A stretch of 64,000 bases of DNA from Phytophthora colocasiae (Eukaryota; Oomycota; Peronosporomycetes; Peronosporales; Peronosporaceae). The stretch covers positions 496,001-560,000 of the forward strand of contig JAGKQI010000046.1 in NCBI GenBank assembly GCA_018806915.1, written 5' to 3'. Shown piece after piece: positions 55,974 through 64,000 of this stretch; within the stretch, counting starts at the first letter, position 1; every line of letters begins with the position of its first letter. Below the pieces are notes generated by a model. The model was given only the letters and a program-made list of their open reading frames with translations. It was not told the origin of the DNA and made no database searches. A program made the position numbers and the translations under genes.

Positions 55974-57529
55974 ATGGTCCGAACACTGCTGCTACTACTC
56001 CCCATGGACGTAAAGAACCTAACAATCGACGGACCGCGCTATGCTCAAGTGACATCGCATCACGGAGACGCTGTGCAAGTTACGCTACTTGGCCGGTCAA
56101 ACGATGAACAGCGTATACCGACGAGGATCTCAGCCGAAATCGTCGCTGCTCGAACTGTCCCTAATACAGAATTACAGGGAGGGTGTCCGGGTGTTAAGCT
56201 GTTCCGACCCGTGTATTGGCGTGGCGATGGAATCTTCCGGCATGGTCAAATTACAGCTTATAATACGAGCACCTATACAGTGCGCACAGAGGATCAGACG
56301 TTTGAAGTCCCACTCAGCGACCCTATCGAAATCGCCCCCGTAATTGCTGTCCTTCTCTGGAGTACTGAATTACTACCACAAATTAAAACAGTGGATGATC
56401 TCAAAGAGGCACACAGCAAAATCTTAAACAGGGTTTTGGGCGAGAATGGCGTCCGGGCGACAAAATCAATCGCAAGCCTCCTGGCAGGAGTCGCCACAGG
56501 CCAATCAAGACCATCTCCGTCAGATCTGGTCCCGTGGACATGCCCCTCAACAGGAGAAGAGAAGCTGTTAAGTGTGGGTGACGTTGTCGCTTATGCTTTC
56601 TACATGGATGGCGGTAGAAACGTCCCCACCAATGTTCATCTCGAGCGACTTTTGTCGATGGCCCTTCCACCCGCCCAGCACAACTCCCACAATCGACCCG
56701 CGGCCGTCAACGAACATCGACAATCCATCGACGAGTTTCGCTATTGTCAACACAGCGCAACAGTCCAATCCCATCACAGACCAACGCTAGTACCGTAGCA
56801 GCTCGGAGTACTCCGCCAGAACATCTAGTCACATACGTAGCATCTTCTTCCGGGGAGGAGGATAACGATGATGTTGACCCTGTGAGTTCTCGTTTCACGG
56901 ATCTGCTTAACGCAATAAGCGACGACACACCAGCCCCAAAACGCCGCCGTACAGCAGAGGTGCGTTCGTCAAAGGTGGTGGAAACAAATCCTGCAACGAT
57001 CACACAAGCTCCTGTCACCGTCAATACTTCCCCATCCGACCCAGTCCAAGCCCTACTGGAAATGTTAGCCCCGTTAGTATCGACGTACACACAGCAACGA
57101 CTACAACCCTCGGCTCCTCAAGGCGAACCAACCAGACACACAAAAGAAGACACAGCACGGACAGCGCCACCGATCTTGACGAGCCCATCTGACCTGATTC
57201 CAGTGAATGATTCTGCGGGAAGGCAACATCAATTCTTTCGCCCGTCTCCACCTCAACAAGATGTACACGACGCGATATCGGCTCCAGCATTTATAGGTAA
57301 GGACACTGACGTTTATATGGACTATGTAAGGACCTCAAAAGCGACCAAGTTCCTGGCGCACCCAGCAATTACGTCTCGACTGCACGACATAGAGTTCGGC
57401 GTCTGCGATTTATCCGTTCTGCACTTCCCCAGATTTGACCTCGACACGCAACTCGACCGTAAGAAGGCGAAAGCAACTAGCATGCGAAATTTCTCTTCAA
57501 AATCCGAGCTTCCAGAACTTCCAGACTGA
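55974..57529 (+). pseudogene. Ngaro-type gag-like region, two overlapping frames
   Basis: Frames 55974-56798 and 56744-57529 overlap by 55 bp. The first has an N-terminal globular part; the second is rich in Ser, Pro, Thr and Gln with the basic segment PKRRRTAEV. Position between A1 and the reverse transcriptase suggests gag; no zinc knuckle was seen. Whether the overlap is a natural frameshift or damage is unclear. Confidence 0.55.
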
Positions 57530-58169
57530 CCAGAATATCGTGACCTAGTGGAGTCACTTGCAGTATTGTACGCCTTCGCGAAAGAATTTTTCAACCACGA
57601 GACACGAGACCTCTTGCAGCGGCGAAAGATTTTGAGAACAACTGGAAGATTTTGCACCGTGGAGCTCCTACGAAGTACACATTCTAGCGTTCTGGTTCTC
57701 GAACGTGCTTGGCTCTTATCGTTTAGCTGTTATCAACGACATACGGGCGGGAACGAACACGAGAAACTTGATTAGCGCACGTTTCAATATGCAAGATCCA
57801 GAACTCGCCGGGCTCCTCTTCAAGGCCTCACGAATTCGTCCTCAACAACAGACACCAGCGACGGAGAGGAGACAACACTCCGTGACTATAGGATCATGGA
57901 GAACCTACAGCACAGCACCAGTTGGGGTCAAGTCAAACGAAAGAGCACAAAGTCCCCGAGACCGTCTACAAACTTATTCCGAAGCATGAAGGACGTCAAC
58001 TATGTTTACGGTACACGTCGACACAAGGATGTCCGTCAGGCAGTGAACGGTGCTACGTAAGCTATTTAGCTCATTTCGATCCCCGTCACTACCTGAGGTC
58101 GTCGCAAACTACGTTCGAGAGAAATACGGTGGTGTTCGAGACTTCTCCAAACAGGAATGAAGTTTAAGA

Positions 58170-60114
58170 GTGCCGTCGACACGAGGTCACACTCGTGGTG
58201 TCGGCTCGAGGGCAGCGGTACGCCAAGTAATCGAGATCCTAGAAAATCAACTACAGGCGGCAGAGATCGAACGTCAACAAGTGCTGAGTAAGGCCTTCCA
58301 AATGGCGGGCATCAAGCCTCCGACGTCTGTACCTATTGCGTTTATCAAGAACAACAAGCAAACATTCTTGCTGGATCACGAAACCATAACAGCTATGTCG
58401 CTGCTTGTGCAGAAAGAAAATCTCACGTTGGCTGAGACGATACGGTTGTGGCGAGGTCAAACTACAGCATCTCCGACCCCCAACAAGGCCCTTAACTGCA
58501 GTCATTACTCGTGGTTACTTCACGGGTATGAACATCTCGATCTACTCATAAGTACAGCAACAGTCGGTGTCAGACACGAATTCCAAGTCGATGGCATTCC
58601 ACACAACGAACCGGTACCAAACCACAAATCCGCATCAGCCATGCATAATGCACTAATAAAAAGCATCCGAGATGGTCAATGCAGCGGCGCGTACCTGGTC
58701 GTGTCAAGAGAAGCAGCAAAACGATGGAAACTACACTATAGTCCGTTCGGATGCGTCGAAAAGGCCGACACGGATCCGACAATTGAGGCGAGAGTGATTC
58801 ACGATCTCTCGTCGCCAACAGGTAGCTCAACCAATGCATGGTCCGACAAAGAAGACATTCCGAAACTCTTCTACGAGGTGGTCAGCGTCATCGCAAACAG
58901 GATCGTCATCCTTAAGAAAGCAAATCCGTCGTTACTGATCAAACTGATGAAAGGAGATGTCAAGTCAGCGTACAAAAACCTGCACGTTCACGAAGCCATT
59001 AGCGCGTACTTTGCAGGCTCGATCCCCGAAGAAGACGCAGTGGTAATTGATTTGGCGTTGCCATTCGGGTGGACCGGTTCCGCAGCACACTACGGAGTTT
59101 TCGGAAAAGCGATTTCGTTTCTCGTCCGCCGTGAAAGTCCAAATTCCCTCAATCCCGACAGCAAAGACACCACACATTTCTTCTGCTACGACTGGGTGGA
59201 CGACCACGTACTTGTAGAGCATGACACTGGTGACAGACTGGAAGCTTGCGACAGCGCGCTCCGCTTAGCAATGGTGGCGGTATTGGGGCCCCGGTCCATC
59301 AACAACAAAAAAATTTACCGAGTGGTCCACGACTCTCGTCGCGCTCGGGTTAGAATGGAACACAACCGCTATGACTGTTTCCATGCCAGTCGCAAAGATC
59401 CAGAAAGCTCAAGATCGAATAGCAGCAATATTGGCGTCAACTTCCACTACAAGGACATCCCTATCGAAGCTTCTCGGCAGTCTTCGGCACGTATGTTCGT
59501 GCATCCGACCAGCAAAAGCGTTCTTCCAAAGGTTGGCAACACTATGGAAACGGTCGACAAGGCACAAGTCCATCGAAGTTACCAGAGAAGCACGGCTTGA
59601 TCTCGAGTGGTTTGCCCATATATTGCTTCATGGTCGGTTGCGAGGGGTACCTCTCGAATACTTCACCGGTTTACCTGATCCGGTGGTTCACTTGTACATG
59701 GATGCAAGCAACATCGGCCTGTGCGTTTTGGACCCATCTCGCCGCGAATTCATACGGCTCCAGTTTGACACCACAGAGATACATCTAATCGAGCAAAACA
59801 AGTTCAGCATCAACGTCCGAGAACAACTCAGTGCACTATTAGCAATACTTACCTGGGGGAAGCATTGGCGAGCAGTGAACAATCTCTCACTTACCCATGT
59901 CCGGTTCTGGATCGACAACACAACGGCAGTAGCGTGGTGCAACAAACTGTCCAGTACAAACCCATTTGGACAAGAGATGAACCGAATTATTGGCGCTGAA
60001 GCCGAGTGGGGAATCAGGGTGTCCGCGGAACACCTCCCGGGTCTACAAACTTTCTGGCCGACCTGGGGTCTCGAGCGTGGTCTGAACCTCAACTCACTCA
60101 ATGGAACAAACTAA
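58170..60114 (+). pseudogene. Ngaro-type reverse transcriptase / RNase H
   Basis: The frame 58170-59600 has the DIRS-type RT pattern: EARVIHDLSSPTGSSTN, LMKGDVKSAYKNL, LPFGWTGSAAHYG and the catalytic Asp pair in YDWVDDHVLVE. The overlapping frame 59371-60114 supplies the RNase H-like part (HLYMDASNIGL, NVREQLSALLA, FWIDNTTAVAW). The frame changes near 59290-59380 and again near 60045, so the protein is broken or assembled by frameshifting. Sequence upstream (57548-58167) probably belongs to its N-terminus but is also out of frame. Confidence 0.82.
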
Positions 60115-60121
60115 CAGCTAA

Positions 60122-61222
60122 TTGGTTGCAGGTACAGGTTTCAGAGAAGGTGAGGAAGGCCTACGACGGAAGCTGGTCGCCCTTCAACAGCGCTCCCTTG
60201 CCGACACCTCGAAACGGCAGTACGAACGAACGTGGAAGCGATGGACGGAGTTCTGCTGCCGACTCAGACGTTCACCCTGGCTACCAGAACGGGATCCAGC
60301 CACACAGTCTCTTCAACTGGTCTTTTTCGCCATCGATCGCTGGTCAACCTCAAACTCAAACAACAAGCCAAACTCTATTTCCTCCATTCAAACCCAGCTT
60401 AGCCACGTTAAGTGGTATCACAAGGTCTACGCCGGTTTTGAACCCATCATCAGCTCTAGCCATGCCACAGCATTCGGAGGAATGCGGCGAATCAGTCCTC
60501 CCCCTCGGCCAAGAACCCCCGTCTCATTCACCATGCTCGAGTGGATGGCAGACAGAGTCGACTACAAACAACCCAACCATCGCCTCATTTTTGGGGCTGC
60601 GCTCGTGGGTTTCTTTTATCTCCTAAGAAGTTCCGAGTACCTGGCAGTCAAGCGTGGCAGGCATAAATACGCATTGGAAGTTCGCGACGTCGAAGTATTC
60701 AATGCTGACGAAAACCCCGCTCTTACGTTCTCCGACGCCACGCACGCAGTTGTGACACTCCGCGCCAGCAAAACCGACCAACAAGGAAAAGGAACATCAC
60801 GGCATTTATGCCGGTCCGGACACCCCCGGGTGTGCCCAGTTTTCGGGGCGGCACTGCTACTGGAGGTGGCTAAGCTCAACAAACTACGATCTACAGACCC
60901 GATATGCTCATTCAGTCAAACACGAATGCTCAAGGCAGAAGAACTTTCCAAGATACTGAAAGCAGCAGCGACAGGCACAGGCATCAACCCCAGTCGGGTA
61001 TCATGTCACTCTCTCCGTAGTGGTGGGGCTTCGGCTCTAATTGCACGTGGAGTGGATTCTACTACTATCAAGCTCCACGGACGGTGGAAGTCGAGCGCCT
61101 TTCAGCGTTACACGCACTACTCAAAAGATGTGGGGGCACCTCTAGCAGCATTGATGGCAGGCGAGAGCAACTTGACATCTCGAATTACGAGCATCCCACA
61201 TCGCAATGGGGTTCACGCCTAA
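60122..61222 (+). CDS. tyrosine recombinase of the Ngaro-type element
   Basis: The open frame of 366 codons begins with TTG; no early ATG is present, so it is probably expressed as part of an upstream frame. The N-terminal core-binding region has SLADTSKRQYERTWKRW. The catalytic domain shows Arg ~169 (YLLRSSEYL), a Lys in RASKTD, the HxxR box at ~296-299 (CHSLRSGG), the second His at ~319 (LHGRWKSS) and the nucleophile Tyr at ~330 (FQRYTHYS). All catalytic residues of the family are visible. The enzyme recombines a circular cDNA into the genome. Its stop lies within repeat B1. Confidence 0.85.
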   Translation: MVAGTGFREGEEGLRRKLVALQQRSLADTSKRQYERTWKRWTEFCCRLRRSPWLPERDPATQSLQLVFFAIDRWSTSNSNNKPNSISSIQTQLSHVKWYHKVYAGFEPIISSSHATAFGGMRRISPPPRPRTPVSFTMLEWMADRVDYKQPNHRLIFGAALVGFFYLLRSSEYLAVKRGRHKYALEVRDVEVFNADENPALTFSDATHAVVTLRASKTDQQGKGTSRHLCRSGHPRVCPVFGAALLLEVAKLNKLRSTDPICSFSQTRMLKAEELSKILKAAATGTGINPSRVSCHSLRSGGASALIARGVDSTTIKLHGRWKSSAFQRYTHYSKDVGAPLAALMAGESNLTSRITSIPHRNGVHA

Positions 61223-61336
61223 GCGTGGCTATCGTGCGATGGCTACGTAACTCTCAATGTCATGTTGCTTCTGATCCCCATCTCATGTTGCTACGCTCTC
61301 CGTACATCTACGTCACCTAGGCGTATCGACTGAAAA
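61210..61336 (+). repeat. split direct repeat B1, 127 bp
   Basis: Starts GGTTCACGCCTAAGCGTGG, ends CGACTGAAAA, and directly abuts A2; identical by eye to 61547-61673. Confidence 0.88.
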
Positions 61337-61528
61337 TTGGTCTTTTGGATGCAGGCGAAAAGGTATTTTTCACAAGAGAGCCGAGGTCGGAATCGGCATC
61401 AATTCTTATCGGCGTCGACAGCTCTAAAGTTAGACCAGGCAAGCAGCTCACAGTCTCAGTCTCAACAGCCCATTTCCAGTTTTCCACTCGCCAGAACACA
61501 AGCCTCCCAGCGTCGCCACAATCTTTGA
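61337..61528 (+). repeat. split direct repeat A2, 192 bp
   Basis: Direct copy of 55781-55972. Confidence 0.88.
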
Positions 61529-61546
61529 CCCACCACTCCACTCCCT

Positions 61547-61673
61547 GGTTCACGCCTAAGCGTGGCTATCGTGCGATGGCTACGTAACTCTCAATGTCAT
61601 GTTGCTTCTGATCCCCATCTCATGTTGCTACGCTCTCCGTACATCTACGTCACCTAGGCGTATCGACTGAAAA
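61547..61673 (+). repeat. split direct repeat B2, 127 bp
   Basis: Direct copy of 61210-61336, separated from A2 by 18 bp; right end of the element. Confidence 0.88.
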
Positions 61674-62233
61674 AACTGAGAAGAGCCAACATCACCGTGA
61701 ACACACGGGCAATGTAAACTCGCCATAATCTGTGGTTTACGTGAATCTTCTCATTTCACGATGATGCAGTTTTCAGCCTGCATCGATTTGAATCATGTCC
61801 AGTATGGACAGGTGTACTGCAAAGGTCCTGGCTCACGGTGTTAAATGGTTACTCAGCATTAATAATGAGCCACCACCACATGGCAACGTGAGCCGAGTCA
61901 CACGCCGTCCATGCACAACGATTTTACAGTCCAAGGCTTTCCTCTAACGGGCAGTACTGTACCCACTATCGTGACGTCCATGTCAACGACATTATAATAT
62001 CTTGGTGGAACTGCAATTCTTCCCGTGAAACTGAGTCGCGATACATGAGCCGAGAAAACCTTTTTACAGGGCACAAAAAATTCTTCTCAATAAATTCTAA
62101 CGCTTTTTATAAAGGCGGTTACATTGCGCGCACAAGCTATCTAAGTCTTCTTCTCAAAACCCTTAAGAAAGATCTTTAAACTCTCAATAAGGATTTCGAG
62201 AAAACAATAGTTCTCCACTACAATAGCGTAAAA
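61674..62233. other. intergenic gap downstream of ABC 3
   Basis: 560 bp between the Ngaro-type element and the 3' end of ABC 3. AT-rich toward the right, where the ABC 3 3' UTR should lie. No gene, repeat or RNA recognised. Confidence 0.45.
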
Positions 62234-64000
62234 CTACGCTGCTCCTGACCTCATTGCTAAAGAACCAAACACTGACATTGGTCGGGCCAACAACGCCGAA
62301 GGAGAATCGAATTCAGCCACGCGACCAGCGTCCATCACGGCAATCTTGTCGCAGTGCATGATCGTGTTGATACGGTGCGCGATGATCAGCACCGTCTTGT
62401 CCTCGAACGTCTCCTGGATGGTGGTCTGGATGAGAGCGTCCGTGGCCGTGTCGACATTGGCAGTGGCTTCGTCCAGCACCACCACTTTACTGTCCTTGAG
62501 CAATGCGCGACCGATGCAGATGAGTTGACGTTGACCCACCGACAGGTTGTCTCCTCCTTCAGCCACCTCGAAATCCAGACCTGCTCCCCAACGACGAAGA
62601 CTGTCGGCCATGTGCACCTGCTTGAGCACCTGCTTGAGGACGTGCCAGATGCGCTCGTCCGAGTACTCGTGGAACGGGTCGAGGTTTTCACGGAGGGGTC
62701 CACTGAAGAGCACGGGATCTTGTGGGATGATGGCGAGGCTGCGTCGTAGTTCACGTAGGTTGATGGTGGCGATGTCGACGTCGTCGATGAGCACACGTCC
62801 GCTGTCGAAGTCGCAGATACGGAAGAGTGCGATCATGAGGGATGATTTCCCTGCTCCAGTGCGTCCACAGATACCGACCTTCTCTCCAGCTGCGATGTCC
62901 ATATCCACTCCACGTAGTACAAGCGGCAGTTCCGGTCGGTATCGGAGACAAAGCTGGTCGAACCGAATTGATCCTCTTGACGGCCAGGTGTGAATCTCAG
63001 ATTCAGGGTGTTTGCTATCCAGTAAGTCTTTTACTGTCTTTCCTGTGGTGACCTCGCTTTCGATTTGACGGAAGAACAGCAGACGTTCGACGCTCGTCAT
63101 GGCATTGTCTGTACGATCCACAGCTCGCATGACCCATTGCACGGCCGATGTAAGCATGAGCGAGTAGGTGAGCGAAATGCCTGAAGTCATGGCTCCCACT
63201 TGGCCTTTGGTTGAAACGAGATAGAGTGTGACGATAAAGATGATGACCACGGACAAAAGATCGAGACGTGTCGCTAGCCAGCGACTCGAACACCAGTACG
63301 TCAGATAGAGATTGGTGTTCGTGTCCACGACCTCGCGATTGAGTGTTGCGAAGGTGTTTTCCATGCGAAAGGCTCGAATTGTGGACAGGCCGGACAATGT
63401 TTCACTGAAAAGATTGTACACTGGGGTCCGTGTGACCCCTTCCAGTCGCTTGATCTCACAAGAAGTCTTCTTATAATGCTCACCAGTCCACAGGAAGACA
63501 AAGAAGATCGGGATGTACGACACACCAATCCAATACGACGCGAAAGCTGATACCACGAGAGATCCAAGAGCCATCGACACATTCTGGAAGAGGATCTGGT
63601 ACTCTTGCGGAAGAATTGAGTCCATCTGATCCAAATCGTTTGAAAACCGATTGAGGATTCGCCCCATAGGTGTCACGTCAAAGTAACGAGTAATGGGGGC
63701 GTTCAGAACACGGCGGAAGAGTTCATCATGGAGATTTTGCGACGTTCGGACACACGTTTCTATCATCATGAGGGCTCGAACCATTGTCAAGACTGAGCAA
63801 AGAATGATAAGCCCAAGGTACCACATTCCCAAGTCTGTGCTCGAATATGTCAAGTCTTGGACGTGCCGGTTTAGTGTACGTGCCCAGTGTCCAGGCCACC
63901 AATCCACAACCGTTCGATTCGTTTGAGCGATGCAGTACACAAGCACAAGCACTACAAACACCACGATGCCGTTGAACCCAGACTCGTCGAAGTACGTCTT
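62234..64000 (-). CDS. ABCC/MRP-type ABC transporter 3, C-terminal half
   Basis: 589 in-frame codons reach the window edge (…KTYFDESGFNG at 64000), aligning with the start of TMD2 in ABC 2; TMD1 and NBD1 lie outside. TMD2 (WWPGHWAR, RYFDVTPMGRILNRFSNDLDQMD region) is clearly diverged from ABC 1 and 2. NBD2 (Walker A GRTGAGKSSL, signature LSVGQRQLI, VVVLDEATANVD) is nearly identical in DNA. Unlike the others it carries an in-frame 12-bp tandem duplication giving VLKQVLKQVHMAD between Walker A and the signature. Same family role as ABC 2; whether it is functional cannot be judged from half a gene. Confidence 0.92.
   Translation of the reverse strand, partial: KTYFDESGFNGIVVFVVLVLVYCIAQTNRTVVDWWPGHWARTLNRHVQDLTYSSTDLGMWYLGLIILCSVLTMVRALMMIETCVRTSQNLHDELFRRVLNAPITRYFDVTPMGRILNRFSNDLDQMDSILPQEYQILFQNVSMALGSLVVSAFASYWIGVSYIPIFFVFLWTGEHYKKTSCEIKRLEGVTRTPVYNLFSETLSGLSTIRAFRMENTFATLNREVVDTNTNLYLTYWCSSRWLATRLDLLSVVIIFIVTLYLVSTKGQVGAMTSGISLTYSLMLTSAVQWVMRAVDRTDNAMTSVERLLFFRQIESEVTTGKTVKDLLDSKHPESEIHTWPSRGSIRFDQLCLRYRPELPLVLRGVDMDIAAGEKVGICGRTGAGKSSLMIALFRICDFDSGRVLIDDVDIATINLRELRRSLAIIPQDPVLFSGPLRENLDPFHEYSDERIWHVLKQVLKQVHMADSLRRWGAGLDFEVAEGGDNLSVGQRQLICIGRALLKDSKVVVLDEATANVDTATDALIQTTIQETFEDKTVLIIAHRINTIMHCDKIAVMDAGRVAEFDSPSALLARPMSVFGSLAMRSGAA
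62280..62966 (-). repeat. NBD2 tract shared with ABC 1 and ABC 2
   Basis: About 687 bp, including the extra 12 bp, nearly identical in DNA to 40561-41236 and 51536-52212. Confidence 0.85.

Larger units (their letters stand above)
55781..61673 (+). mobile_element. Ngaro/PAT-type tyrosine-recombinase retrotransposon
   Basis: 5,893 bp with split direct repeats in the order A1 - ORFs - B1 - A2 - B2, the hallmark of Ngaro/PAT elements within the DIRS order. The internal part has gag-like frames, a DIRS-type reverse transcriptase/RNase H and a tyrosine recombinase, with no DDE integrase and no LTRs. No target duplication is expected for this class and none is seen. Several frames are broken. The A pair and the B pair each look identical by eye, so the copy is young. 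It separates ABC 2 and ABC 3. Confidence 0.88.

Noticed and set aside
1..64000. tRNA or rRNA genes
   Set aside because: No cloverleaf-like A/B-box pairs or rRNA blocks were recognised by reading; a tRNAscan-type search was not possible.

Overview
The window reads as nuclear DNA of an oomycete, most likely Phytophthora or a close relative. The reasons are: compact genes with short GT-AG introns of about 50-80 bp; a secreted protein resembling the oomycete pectin-cleaving AA17 LPMO family; lineage-typical START-like/FYVE proteins; a tandem EamA transporter family; large ABCC transporters; and chromodomain Ty3/gypsy plus tyrosine-recombinase retroelements. No rRNA, tRNA, CRISPR array or bacterial operon was seen. 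Exon structures were worked out by hand from reading frame, GT/AG signals and paralogue comparison.

Layout. 0-16 kb: a truncated membrane-anchored EF-hand protein (-), an ankyrin-repeat protein (-), a 57-residue candidate small subunit of serine palmitoyltransferase (+), a Rab23-type GTPase (+), a decayed TIR transposon, an intact FYVE protein (-), a broken FYVE paralogue with a Tc1/mariner element inside one intron, and a 747-residue multi-pass membrane protein (+). 16-24 kb: five head-to-tail EamA/DMT transporter genes sharing one four-exon structure; the first has a frameshift and a MITE-like element lies before the third. 24-40 kb: an AA17-like LPMO (-), a mitochondrial-type PPR protein (-), a USP32-like deubiquitinase (+), a bZIP-like/coiled-coil gene with a broken partial duplicate in front of it (+), and a 13-exon gene (-) joining an ATP/ADP-carrier-like domain, a helical-repeat region and two cyclic-nucleotide-binding domains. 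40-64 kb: a small secreted protein and three tandem ABCC transporters (-). The first is split by a very young gypsy element and also carries a 31-bp fold-back insertion, the second is intact, and the third runs off the window. A Ngaro/PAT-type element with split direct repeats lies between the second and third.

How it fits together. The single-copy genes look like housekeeping and signalling functions (sphingolipid synthesis, Rab traffic, ubiquitin removal, organelle RNA processing). The amplified families (DMT, ABCC, FYVE) show birth and death by tandem duplication, mobile-element insertion, small tandem duplications and apparent gene conversion: the last nucleotide-binding domain of the three ABCC genes is almost identical in DNA while the neighbouring membrane domains differ. 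Several breaks, in retroelement ORFs and in one DMT gene, are single-base indels, so part of the apparent decay could be assembly error.
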